Of a DNA stretch of 64,000 nt, positions 46,240 through 58,378 are shown one piece after another. Origin of the DNA: Lathyrus oleraceus (lineage: Eukaryota > Streptophyta > Magnoliopsida > Fabales > Fabaceae); NCBI RefSeq assembly GCF_024323335.1, contig NC_066583.1, forward strand, positions 416,590,031-416,654,030, read 5' to 3'. The notes beneath the pieces were generated by a model. It searched no databases and was not told the DNA's origin. It worked only from the letters and a program-made list of their open reading frames with translations. Positions within the stretch are counted from its first letter, which is position 1; the number at the start of each line of letters is the position of its first letter. Position numbers and translations under genes: made by a program.

Positions 46240-47041
46240 TCAACGGTGGTCTCAGAGACTTATGTCTCTCACTAATGATGATATAGTTTGGTATTATTAT
46301 TCATTGGGTAGCTTGGAGATTATTGATAGTTGTGGTTAATTCTCTAATGTTCCTCCCATTGGTACATAATGAGGAATTAACTACAACCCTGCTTTGGCTC
46401 ATCGTCAACTTGGGTTCCTCTTGAGAGACAAACCTAATAACACTCAGTTAGAAGGTCTTTTCTATCAAGAGGGTAAAGACCCCCAAATTTTGAAGCAGAA
46501 GATGATTCACGCTTGGCATAATATGCATAGGAAAGGAAGATCCGAGCTTGGCCCATGCAACTTTATAGCCTTGGAAGCTTACACTCTTTCGATGAAGAAG
46601 AGAGCTTTGGAATTGGAGATGTTGTATGCTTGTGAGAGACCTGTGTCTATGGTTGTGGTTGAGCCATCAACTCTCCCTAACCAAGATATAGAGGAGTTGG
46701 AAGATGCATTCGCCAAGATGAAGCAAGAGAAGGATATGTGGGAAAAGCGGTTCCATGCTTTGAGCCGAAAGCATGAAGAGTTACAACTTGAAGCTAAGGA
46801 CAAAGATGCACTTATTGAACTTCTTGATAACCGAGTAGTGAAGAGACAGAGAGAGCCAGAGGGTCCATCTTCCTCTAGTATGCCTCAGCCTTTCGATCCT
46901 TGGAAAAAGATTGTTGATCAGCTTGTCTTCGAGAAGGCTCAGATGAAGACCTCTTTTGAGTCCGAGATCCAATGCATCCGAAGGAAGTACGCACTCGTAG
47001 CCAGATCATCAGACACCGTTGTTAGGGGATCCTTAGGATGA
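46240..47041 (+). pseudogene. Ogre ORF1, C-terminal part (element D)
   Basis: This resumes ORF1 after the tcaac duplication. Three in-frame stops (46337, 46367, 46370) precede the open part 46394-47041 (215 codons). It contains QLGFLLRDKPNN, LEGLFYQEGKDPQ, HRKGRSELGP and LPNQDIEELEDAF, then a charged coiled coil (KMKQEKDMWEKRFHALSRKH) and a basic tail. The full gene would encode about 500 residues. Its role in Ogre replication is unknown. Confidence 0.8.
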
Positions 47042-47281
47042 TTAGTTTCCTTTTATCTTGTATTTGTATTTTGGTTTCTAAAATTGTACTCAGTGTAATC
47101 CTTCCAAATTATATAAATAAAATAGATTTTTATGGTCAATCAAATTGTTACAATTGTTATTATAAATTTGCAAATAATGAAAATAAAAATAAATAAAACA
47201 TTGCATTTCATGCATCATTTGCATAACAGGGTTTTCTTCCGCTAGCTGTCTTATTGGTTATTCTTTTGTGCTTCAGCCAAG
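47042..47281 (+). other. Spacer between ORF1 and gag of element D
   Basis: AT-rich non-coding sequence including ttatataaataaaataga (47110-47127). Nothing else is recognised. Confidence 0.6.
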
Positions 47282-48945
47282 TTGACTCATCGATACAATA
47301 CTCGTGCCAATCATCCGAGAATCATGGAACATTTGGAACAAGAGAACCGAGAGTTGAAGGACGAGATTTCCCGCTTGACTGCCATGATGGAGTCTGTTCT
47401 AGCTGCTCAGAGTCAATCTTCTCCAACGCCTGCAACTCCTCCTCCTCAGAGGACTGTCATCTTAAAGGTTTATACCTTAATTGTGTCTGCCACTCAGTTT
47501 GCTCCTACTATGCCTGCCGGATTCCCGTGGGGAATGCCGCCGAACTTTGTGCCCGAAGGTTTTGCGCCTACTTTTGCTTCCATACAGCATCTAGCCCGGT
47601 CATGTCTGTGTCGCCTCCAGTTGTTCACACTCTTCCTCGTGTTGAGGACACCATCTACCATTCCGAGCCGTCTGAGGGTCTGGATGTTTATGAGAAGATG
47701 GATGAGATGAAAGACCAATTCCTTGAGCTGCAAAAGGAGTTGAAGACCTTGAGGGGAAAAGATCTGTTCGGTAAGAGTGTTGCGGAACTTTGCTTAGTGT
47801 CAAACGTCAAGATCCCGATGAATTTCAAAGTCCCTGACTTATAAGGGAAATACATGTCTGTTTAGCCATCTTGTCATGTGTGCCAGGAAAATGTCGATGC
47901 AAACTAATAATGACCAGTTATTGATTCACTACTTTCAGGATAGTCTGACTGGTGCCGCTCTGAGGTGGTACATGGGATTGGATAATACAAGTGTTCGCAC
48001 ATTTTATGATTTGGGTGAAGCCTTTGTGAGGCATTATAAGTACAACGTTGATATGGTGCCATATAGGGATCAGCTGAGGTCGATGTCTCAGAAGGACAAA
48101 GAGACATTCAAAGAATATGCCCAGAGGTGGAGAGAGCTTGATGCTCAAATCAACCCTCTGTTGGAAGAAAAAGAGATGACCAAGATCTTCCTCAAGACCC
48201 TAAGTTCATTTTATTATGAATGAATGATTTCTAGTGCCCCAGTGACTTTACCGAAATGGTAAATATGGGGATGAGATTAGAAGAGGGTGTCCGTGAGGGA
48301 TGTTTGTCTAAGGAAGAGGTATCTTTGAGCAAGAAGTATGGTAATATTTTCGCTAGGAAGAAGGAAGGTGAAACCAATGCAGTGTCAGCGGGGAGGCAGA
48401 GGAGCCCTCATGTTAGAAGAAATCCGCTACCGCGCCAACATCATCATCAGGTTTCATCCATTATTCCAGTATTTTTCAACAACCAATCTATTTCAGTTCA
48501 ACAACAACAACGTCAACAACAACCACAACAAAGAACAAACAACTACAACACTAACACCAATAATCAACAACAACAAAACTTTGAGAGGAAAAAGGTCTCT
48601 TTCGACCCTAATCCTATGTCATATGCTGAGTTATATCCATCTTTGGTTCTCAAGAACCTACTCCAACCAAGAAATCCGCCACAAATTCCAGAGCCACTTC
48701 CATGGTGGTATAAGCCAAAACTCATATGTGCCTTTCATCAAGGGGCTCTTGGCCATGATATTGAGAACTGCTACCCGTTGAAGTGCGAGTTCCAGAAGCT
48801 AGTAAAGAGTGGGATTGTGTCCTTTGAGGAACTTGCGCTGAATGTTAAAGTTAACCCTTTTCCAGCTCATGGTAATCCCTCTGTCAATATGGTAGATAGA
48901 TGTCCGGGAAGTTTCCGAGTGTTTGATGTGCGACGTATTCGTTGA
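47282..48945 (+). pseudogene. gag of element D
   Basis: It starts MTHRYNTRANHPRIMEHLEQ with an N-terminal coiled coil (ENRELKDEISRLTAMM). The frame changes near 47590, near 47850 (after TAA 47842) and near 48225, so four pieces are needed: 47282-47590, then to 47844, then 47876-48223, then 48256-48945. Recognisable parts are the gag helical domain (FQDSLTGAALRWYMGLDN, EYAQRWREL), a Gln/Asn-rich linker and zinc-knuckle-like CAFHQGALGHDIENC near 48730. It is homologous to gag of element A (1304-2626). Not functional. Confidence 0.85.
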
Positions 48946-50568
48946 TCCTTGGTGGAAATACACAAGACCTCGTGTACGATTAGTGATTGTGAGCATGACC
49001 ATGCCGGTTGTGCAATTTGCAGTGTAAACCCCCGTGGGTGTTCAGTTGTCAAGAGGGATATCCAGAAGTTAATGGATGAGAACATAATCCAGATTCAATA
49101 ATCGAGAGACATAAATGATGTCAATGTTATAGTACCAGTGTTTAAGACCCCTGAGCGGGTAGTGATTCATTTTGATAGCAGCAGTAGTAACAACATCAAC
49201 AGATCGGTATCGCCGTTAGTTATACGGTTAGCAGGCCTCGCCCCGTACGCATCCGATAAAGTTGTTCCATATCAGTATAATGCAACAATGGTGGAGAATG
49301 GCCAAGAGGTCATGTTGCCTACGACTAATTCTGTTATGAACATTGCTGATATTGCAAAGGTGACCCGTAGCGGTCGTGTGTTTGGTCCTGTTTTCCTAAA
49401 GGATGTAGAGGATGTTGGTAAGAAGGTGGAAGTACCTGCAGCAAATCCTGTTAGTGCTCCTGCGTGTCAGTCTGATGAATCCAGCAAGCTAAAGCCTAAT
49501 GATGATGATGAGGTGCTTCGTTTGATAAAGAAAAGTGAATTTAACATGGTGGAGCAGTTGCTCTAGACTCCCTCCAAGATTTCAGTGTTGTCTCTGCTTA
49601 TGAATTCTGAAGCGCACAGAGAAGCATTACAAAAGGTACTGGAGCAAGCTTATGTGGAACATGATGTGACTGTGGATCAGTTTGACCACATTGTGGCTAA
49701 CATTACTTCTTGTAATAATCTGAGCTTCTGTGATGAAGAACTCTTCGAGGAGGGTAGGAATCACAATATGGCACTACATATATCAATGAACTGCAAGGAG
49801 GATGTGTTGTCCAATGTATTGGTTGATACCAACTCTTTGTTGAATGTACTCCCCAAATCAACTTTGTCAAGATTATCCTACCAAGGAGCTCCGATGAGAT
49901 ACAGTGGTATGATCGTCAAAGCTTTTGATGGTTATCGCAAGTCTGTTATTGGTGAGGTGGACCTTCTAGTGAAGATAGGTCCGAGTGATTTCCAAATTAC
50001 TTTCCAGGTAATGGATATCCACCCGACCTATAGTTGCTTGTTAGGAAGTCCATGGATACATGAGGTAGGAGCTGTGATGTCCACTCTACATCAGAAATTG
50101 AAATTCGTGAAGAATGGCAAGCTCGTCATTATGGGCGGGGAGAAAGTGCTGTTAGTGAGTCATCTGTCGTCTTTCTCATATGTGGAAGCTGATGATGAGA
50201 TTGGAACTCTGTTCCAAGCTCTATCTATTGCTGAAGAGAAGAAAGTTGGGGAACCTATGTCCTCTTTTAAAGACGCTTAGAAGATTGTTGAAGATGGCAG
50301 TTCAGATCAGCGGGGCCGTATGGTAGAGGTCGCCGAGAACAAGAACTGATCTGGTTTGGGCTTCCAGCAAGGGTCGTCTGCAGCTAAAGCTGAAGAGGTG
50401 CAACCTAGTTTCTGTAGCGGAGGGTTTATCCATGGTAATGAACAACACTCAGCTGCTATAATTGAGGATGATGAAGATGAAGACTGCACCAATTTTGTGA
50501 CGCATGGAAAAGCTTGCAATAATTGGATCGCTATCGATGTTCCTGTTATTGTTCATCACTCTAAGTGA
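48946..50568 (+). pseudogene. Gag tail and aspartic protease of element D
   Basis: Same frame as the end of gag, with stops at about 49099, 49564, 50278 and 50347. The protease lies in 49585-50280: HNMALHISMNCKE, then VDTNSLLNVLPKST, where the usual D-T-G or D-N-G loop reads D-T-N, and VMDIHPTYSCLLGSPWIH as the flap/second region. The C-terminal tail (GGFIHGNEQHSAAI, NFVTHGKACNNW) ends at TGA 50566-50568, which overlaps the intron donor. The changed active-site loop and the stops mean no active protease. Confidence 0.82.
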
Positions 50569-50821
50569 TTTTTTTATTATTTTTGAAAATCCTTCTCCTA
50601 TGCCTAAGGAAGAGGTGAACATTGTTAAGCATCTTTCAATTTGATCATTAATAAAATGCAATTCTATTCATCCACATCTATGATGTTTTATTTTTACTTT
50701 TTGCTTTCCTGAAAAACGGTAATCACATAAAACATGATTAAATAAATAATAAATTGTCCATCTGCATAATATTTGGTCACAATTCACTTCTCTAAAATCA
50801 AAATATCAAATTATTATGCAG
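50565..50821 (+). other. Putative Ogre-type intron of element D
   Basis: Donor GTGATT at 50565 lies inside the stop codon; acceptor ttatgcAG is at 50820-50821; length is 257 bases. Exon 1 ends after two bases of a codon and exon 2 resumes with codons at 50823, exactly the RT frame. Same geometry as in A and B. Confidence 0.72.
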
Positions 50822-52410
50822 GTTGGTTTCTAAACCCATTGAATACAATGATCCTACTACTTATCCAAACTTTGAATTCCCTGTGTTTGAGGCAGAGGAA
50901 GAAAATGATGAAGAAATATCTGATGAATTGTCTTGTATACTTGAGCATGAGGAAAAAACCATTCAGCCGTTTGAAGAGCAGATTGAGTTAGTCAACTTGG
51001 GTTCCGAGGATGATGTGAAGGAAGTCAAGATTGGGTCTCAACTATGTCCAGAGGTTAAGAAGGGGTTGATTGATCTTCTTAGACAATATTCAGATGTGTT
51101 CGCCTGGTCCTATCAAGACATGCCTGGTTTGGATTCTGAGATTGTGGAGCATAGATTTCCGTCGAATCCAGAATGCCCGCCAGTTAAGCAGAAGTTGAGG
51201 AGGACTCATCCTGATATGGCAGTGAAGATCAAAGAAGAAGTGCAGAAGCAGATTGATGATGGTTTCCTTGTTACTGCTGAGTATCCATAATGGGTGGCCA
51301 ATATTGTGCCTATTCCGAAGTAGGATGGAAAAGTCTGTATGTGTGTTGATTATAGAGATTTGAACAAAGCTAGTCCAAAAGATGATTTTCCTCTGCCACA
51401 TATTGATATGTTGGTAGACAATACAGCTAAATTCGAAGTCTTTTCATTTATGGATGGATTTTCCGGTTATAATCAGATTAAAATGGCACCTGAGGATATG
51501 GAGAAGACCACATTCATTACACCCTGGGGAACATTCTGTTACAGAGTGATGCCTTTCAGGTTTAAAGAATGTCGGTGCAACGTACTAGAGAGCAATGATC
51601 ACTCCTTTTCATGATATGATGCATAAAGAGATCGAAATCTATGTTGATGATATGATTTCTAAATCCAGTGATGAAGAAGAACATGTTAAGCATTTGTTGA
51701 AGTTATTCCAGTGTTTGAGGAAGTATAAACTCCACTTGAATCCCAATAAATGTACTTTTGGTGTTCGTTCTGGTAAGTTGTTGGGCTTTATTGTCAGCGA
51801 GAAGGGTATTGAAGTTGATCCTGCCAAGGTCAAAGCAATACAAGAGATGCATGCGCCCAAAACTGAGAAACAAGTCAGAGGTTTTCTCAGTCGCTTGAAT
51901 GATATCTCAATATTCATTTCGCATATGACTGCCACGTGTGCGCCTATATTCAAGCTTCTTCAGAAAGACCAGTCTTGTGATTGGACCGAAGATTGCCAGA
52001 AAGCTTTTGACAGTATCAAAGAGTATCTGCTGGAGCCTCCGGTTCTGTCTCCGCCTGTTGAAGGAAGATTGTTGATCATGTATCTGACTGTGCTTGAGGA
52101 AAGTATGGGTTGTGTTCTTGGTCAGCAAGACGAAACTGGAAATAAAGAATACGGTATTTACTACCTGAGTAAGAAATTCACCGATTGTGAGACTCGGTAT
52201 TCTATGCTAGAAAAGACTTGTTGCGCATTGGCTTGGGCTGCTAAGCGTCTGCGTCAATATATGTTGAATCATACCACTTGGTTGATATCCAAAGTGGATC
52301 CAATCAAGTATATTTTTGAGAAGCCTTCTTTAACTGGGATGATTGCGCGTTAGCAGATGTTGTTATCAGAGTATGATATTAAATACCGATCTCAAAAAGT
52401 AAACAAAGGT
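50822..52410 (+). pseudogene. RT and RNase H of element D, truncated
   Basis: Acidic linker, then RT: stops at 51288 and about 51321, CVDYRDLNKASPKDDFPLP, FMDGFSGYNQIKM, a frameshift near 51560, and YVDDMISKS with the catalytic YVDD intact. RNase H follows (YLTVLEESMGCVLGQQDETG) and a TAG at 52351 replaces the Trp of the conserved RW. Similarity to Ogre stops at about 52410, where element H begins. The archaeal RNase H and integrase are not in the window. Confidence 0.85.
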
Positions 52411-52549
52411 TATGAAATAATAATGTATACAATATAGACAAGTTTGTATACAAGTATCTATACACTATTCACAAATGTACAAAGCTTAAAAGAATATAGA
52501 AACTATTACGATGCTTTCAATTTCTAAACACCAATCCCCGGCAGCAGCG
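52411..52549 (-). mobile_element. Element H: leader fragment with half of the PBS
   Basis: On the minus strand CTGCCGGGGATTGGTG follows the end of solo LTR G. Together with 57216-57232 it rebuilds a TGGCGCCGCTGCCGGGGA-like site. The next 110 bases are AT-rich leader without an ORF. It joins the RNase H of D abruptly at about 52410, with no LTR at the junction. Confidence 0.55.
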
Positions 52550-55500
52550 TGTAGCGGTAAATTCATGATCATCAAGCTATGGATAAGCAAGACATCAAAT
52601 AACAAGAGTCGCCACCGCACTTTTATTGTTTCCAAAGGAAAAGGGAAAAGTACGAACAAAACCCAAATGTAAGAAGTTTTCAAATCAAAACTAATAAAAT
52701 GCCAGAGATTACAGGTAAGGGGGTTGGTTACACAGAGGGAAGGTGTTAGCACCCAAAGTGTCCTAGGTACTACTAGGGAGCCCTTTCTTGTGTGCATATG
52801 TATTTTGTACAAAGTGATGTTTACAAACAAATAGAATGGGGGGATGAGAAAAGAATTCATTAATTATATTTTTGTGTTTGACAAGACCTTCAGACTTGTA
52901 CCTACGTACCAACATAAAAATGAGGGATCAAGACCTCGTAGTTCATGGTACAAATTTCAAAGTGGGTGTATTGCTTTTAATCAAAAATTAAGTTTGAAAG
53001 GCACAAGGGCCTAAAAAATGGTTTGAATGAGTTAGTTCTTTTTGGCTTTTGAAAATTTTAAGTCAAGTATAGTTAAGTTTATTTACAAGTTTGATTTAAG
53101 AAAAGAAGTTTGAAAATGCAATGGCATAAGGCCAAGTTTCTAATTTGCAAAGGGTCTAAGTTTAGAAAATAAAAAGTTCAAACAAAGAATTTTTTTAAAA
53201 GGAGGGAGAGATTTTAAAACTAAAGAGACGGGGAGGAGATGAATAGACTAATCCTAAGCATAAATTTAAAAGTTAAGAGTTGAAAAGATCTGACCAATGG
53301 GCTGCAATCCAATAGGCAATAATGCCATATAGAAACCCCAAATTCCCTTGGATATTTGAATCAAGCAACAAACAATGCATACAATATTAACTTGAAGAGC
53401 AAGGCATCAAATAAAGATAGCCACATCCAAGCTTTAACCACTCCATAATCTTCTTCAAATTTGCCCATTTAACAGATGAATTCCACAGGTCACAGGTTCA
53501 AAATAACAGCTTCACAATGATCATGTTGCAGATGAACTCATATGTATCTTCAATGATGTATTAGATGAAGTTTCAAATTGCAAGCACTTGGTTACATGAA
53601 AGTTGGCATTGGCCAAGTCCTTTTGCATAGGGATGTTGCCTAGATTCTAAGTCTAATTGTCCAAGATCAAACCAACAGTCCACATAATAGTTTTTTAAGT
53701 TTTTTTGTTTCTTATCATGTACATTAATGGTCAAAGATCACACAAACAAACGAAATATACACAAACAAGATATATCACACAATATGGTCCAAGTGGACAA
53801 AGTGAAAAGGCATTAATATAAACAATTAGAATGGTATGAATAATGGCAAATGAATAGAGCTTAAAAAATTAAAGTGCATTAAAAGTAAATGGCTTGAAAT
53901 TAAATGTTAGTGGTTAATGGATTAGAAGTTAGTATTGTTTTTGTTTTTCATTTTAAGTCATTACTTGGAGAACACTCAACCACTTATCACAAGCATGGAT
54001 CCTTGAACCAAGACATCTTACAAGGGAAGGAAAAAAGGCCAAGTTTCCACATAATACCATGAAAGAGGGGAGACTTGCAATCTCACTAACTAGAATGCTA
54101 TGCCTTTTGTGTCAAAAATTTAGCGCTATGTTAAACAATCGTAATTGGACTTATGTAGAAGTCACAACTATTTGAGGCGGGGCAATAGAACTTTGGTGTT
54201 AATGCATGTTAGAGACATAATATAATGGACTATGCTCATGAAACATACCACACACAAAAAGAGTATGCAAAAGAGATGGCCTAATCTCATCCATACTTAT
54301 GTTAATTTTTCAATCAACTAGCCTTAGGACTTTGGGATATCACAGGCCAAATGAAATGGATGCATAAAGAAGGGGAATTAGATGAAGAAGGAGGACTTTT
54401 ACCAAATTAAGATCATTTATTCAGTTTGGGAGATAGAATGTACATTCCATCAATCCTCTAAATCCAATGATCTTAACCTAACAAAGTCAAATCAACCTTG
54501 ACCAATGCCCAACAACACAATTCAAACTTATACAAATCATCAAGACAGCTCAACACAATTATTTGGCATTTATTCAATTTAAAAATACTAAAAATAATGC
54601 ATTAAATTAAATATGGTTCGTCAAATTCCTAAAATCTCATCAAAACACCAAAGAAATGGCCATGAGATTTATCATAGGTCAAACAAGGTCAAAGGACCTT
54701 GGGGAAAATTTTTCAGAATTTTTGGAGACTTAAAAGTATTTTTAAACAATTAAAAATATTCACAAAATCAATTAAATCATGAAAAATATTAATAATGATC
54801 CAAAAAATATTTTTAATTCAGAATATAAAATAAGAATTTATTTAAATTTTTTGGTGAAACTCTCATATTTTTTGGAACAATATTAAAATTAATATGAATT
54901 AATGAAAATCCAATGAAAATCAGAAAATCAAAAAAACATGGACCACTTAATCTCCCTCAGTAATTGAGGTGGCAGATCAAGTGGACATGAGCGCGCGTTC
55001 CACCAAACACATGAGTCAGCGCTCCACACCAATGGTATTCAAAAGCAACACTCAAGATTAAAATAATTTAAACAAGATCAATGGCTCAGAACCTATCCAA
55101 CACATCACCGACACTGGACCTCCGGTCACCTTCTCAGGTGAGGTCCACTGGACTGGTTCACTCATCACCATCAAGAAAATGAAAAAAGAGGACATAATCT
55201 GAAAGAAAAAATGACGTAGAGCACGAATCTGGTCTCAATTCCAACTAACTCCAAATATATAGAAAGATATGAGGAGTTGAATTTTGAGGTGTGTCAACTG
55301 AGTTGCTTCGATTTGACCTCAAAGCAACTTAATCTTCTTGCCTACATTGGTAGGACTTCATACAACCAAAGATCCAAGAGAATTGATGAGAATTGATGAG
55401 AATTGAGTGAGAATCGAAGAGAAGAAGATTTCTGAAAATTACCTTCAATGCTGTGCAGAAATGGATCTTGCTTGCTTCAAACTTGACTTGATCACACTCG

Positions 55501-57215
55501 AGGAGCTTGCAGAAGTGGTTTGGCAATGATACAAAGCTTTGGATCCTGGAATTTTTGAATCTCCAAACAGTGAGATTCAAACTCAATTTTCAAGTTGAAA
55601 ATTCTCAGGTTTTCCTTTGAATGGAGAGGGTTTCAATTGGGGGGCAAAGCTGGCGCACAAGGTGTGTTTGAAATGAGCTCAAAGGCCTTGTATTTATAAC
55701 ATTTGGGATTGATAATTGCACACTTGAAAAATTGCTAAATTTGGCAATGTGATGCATAAGCTTGCATAGGGGTGTACAGGCCCATGAAGCAATCCATTAT
55801 GATCCAATTACAAATGTACTGAAGTTCAAATCATGCTTGAATGGCAAGGCAAAGTGAAATGGAGTTTTGGACATTTGATTTTCTCCAATGATGTAGACCT
55901 GTTAAGACCATGCGCAGCCCTAGAAAATCTCATCCAAAATGCATGAAATAGGGTTCTTTGGAAAGCTTAAATCAAGGGGAACAACTTTGATGTTGGACAC
56001 GTTTCCAATTGGAACTTTGATCATGGTGAATTTTGAGGTGGAAGTTTGGAAATTTCAACATGTTGAAATTTTTTCTAAGTGTTAATTCATATATCTCAAT
56101 ATTCCATCTCACTTAACTTTTTATGTGAGCTCCAAATGAGAAACGTGTCTTCATAAAAGTTGTATCTCTTTCAAATACCTTCAAAATGGTCACAAATTGC
56201 ATGTAATTTGGATTTATAATGATAGAGTTATGCATTTTTAAAGTTGAGGAAAATCACTTGTTCAATGGTATAGGTCAAAAATGACCTATAATGTATCCTC
56301 ATATCACATGCTCATAAAAGTTGAATTATATATCACTCCAAACATAAAAGTTGAAGTATACATCTTGGATTAGTTTGTGCAACTTGGAAATCTTTCATCT
56401 CATAAAAAATGAGTAAGTTATGGCCTTGGGAAGTTGTCTTTCAAATTAGGGTTTAGACAAAATGACCTATAATGTTTCAACATAGAAAATGATTTTCCAA
56501 GTAAAATTAGCTCTAGACTTCAACATGAAAGTTGTTTGAAATGTCATTTAGAGTAAAGTTTCTCTTGGAATCATTTTCATATGGTGAATATTGTAGGAGA
56601 TAGGGTCTAGGGAGACCCAATTTTGATCAGATGAATTTATCTGGCCAACCACCATCAACCAACTTGCTAACCTTCAATTCTCTTGACTTTCTAGACTCAT
56701 GGTAGATAATATATGCATAAGATGATTAATTTTGAAGTGTCCATTGAGAAATTTGATCAATTGGTGAGATAGCTTGTTGGAGAAGTTACTCAAGATACCC
56801 AGTCAAACTAGGGTTTCCAAGGCAAATCACCTCCAAACTCTTGAAGAATACTTGATCAATATGACATGTAGAGACCATTGGGACTCATATATGATGCTTT
56901 AATACATTGTGGATCAATCCTTGATTGTATTTTTAGCCATGAGGGTCTTAAACCCTAGATATGAACTTGATAGATCAAATGGGGATCATGCCCTTCCTAC
57001 AAAAGAGCTAGGCAAATGCAAAGTCATATTTTTGGTATTTTGGTTAGTAAAAAATGATAATATACAAATATGATACAATCACATAGTGCTTGGTGATCTC
57101 TCCCAAATCAAACCCAATGAAAAAGGGGTAAGGAGGATACCAAGGTGTGATCCCAATACTAATGCATATGATGAGATTGCATGAGGGATCTTAGGATCAA
57201 AATTGGGGTCTTACA
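52550..57215 (-). repeat. Solo LTR G, same Ogre family as D
   Basis: On the minus strand it starts TGTAAGACCCC (57215) and ends CCGCTACA (52550). It is 4666 bp and collinear with D's LTR. TATA-like sequence: minus 55691-55698. AGTA hairpin with one mismatch: 52762-52777. TGGCGACTC core: 52606-52614. No gag-pol is present, so it is a solo LTR. Flanks are cagcg (left) and cgtcg (right), each one base from a common cggcg, so the target duplication has decayed. Small ORFs inside (52486-52860, 55329-55586) are not credible genes. Confidence 0.87.
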
Positions 57216-57232
57216 CGTCGCCCTTTTATTGA

Positions 57233-58378
57233 TGCGGTAAAGCAACAAGCAAAAGTAAGTATTTTGTTTTATCGTCTCCATAGGGATTAGTGTGACATTA
57301 AATGTCGTTCAATGGTCTCTACATTTCTAAGCCCAGGTTTGTAAAATTTGAATTTAAAAGATAATCTTTGGAAAACTAATGAATAAATAAATAAAGCTTT
57401 AGAGAGATCTAAGAGCTTTATAGGATTGCATTTCATCCACCATAGGAACATGTAATTTACCAACAAGTTATGCATAATCTAAACATTCATCAATATCATC
57501 ACGTATCACTCACATCAGTGTTCATGTCTGATGCACTAACGAGAGTTCTACTGTATTATTTAATCGATGATCTCTCATCCTATCAAACAATACAAAGCAT
57601 TAAGATTCGATACCCACACGAATGTTAAACCTAAATCTATGTCTAGAGTTTAGAATCTAACAAATGATTATCCTAGATATAGATTTGAAGAGTATTTCTT
57701 AATAATGGTTCAGATCAATAGATAAACAAGTAAACAAGGATAACATCGATATAGATTCGTCAATAGATCATACATAACACCATGGTTAATGAAAATACAT
57801 ACTATAAAAGTGAACATACATACAAATCCAACAAGAATGGGATTACAAGGAGAAGAATGAAGATGAACAAACATCCACCGTGATTTCCCAACGATAGAGG
57901 CAAATCCAACTTCGGATCTTCAAGAAGCATCCTAACTTATTGTTTTATGAGTATCTATCTTTACTAACTACAAAAATGGTGTTGATGAATTGGGGTTAAA
58001 AGTTCCCAAAACCATATCCTAAAAACCTGTGTACAAATGAATAAATAGGGGCTGAAAAGTGGAATCGCGCTAAGCTCTAGTAGAGCTCGCTTAGCGCGAT
58101 CGGCAAAAATAAACTTAAACCTCCTTAATTCGTGCTAAGAGCGCTCATAGGACACTCCTAGCATAATTTTCCCAATGTTCATGCCTTTTGTTTTCTCTAA
58201 GCACGCTAGGACCGAGCTTAGCCCAAGTGACAAAACCTTTATTCCCGAAATTGCATCTTGAAGCTTTGCTTTTGCCTATCAAGTGTCAAATGCTTCAACC
58301 ATGCAAGGAAACCTGCAAAAAGAGATGAAAATTATATAACTAAGCAATATTTACATGATAACGCAAACTATACAATAT
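57233..58378 (-). repeat. LTR of element H, 3' part
   Basis: It extends from the PBS side to the insertion point of I. It contains a GC-rich hairpin of 12-bp arms ATCGCGCTAAGC/GCTTAGCGCGAT (58064-58100) and related ctaag/cttag motifs up to 58230. No ORF is supported. The last five bases, aatat, are the target site of I. Confidence 0.65.

Larger units (their letters stand above)
13275..52410 (+). mobile_element. Element D: Ogre-type element, host of E, F and H
   Basis: The 5' LTR opens TGTAAGACCCC at 13275 (left flank gtaag, a candidate target duplication) and closes CCGCTACA at 36638. Removing insertion E leaves an LTR of about 4751 bp. PBS, ORF1, gag, pro, intron and RT follow in Ogre order until about 52410, where the sequence switches to element H inside RNase H. 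The rest of D (RNase H end, integrase, 3' LTR) should lie right of the window. All of its reading frames are broken. Confidence 0.88.
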
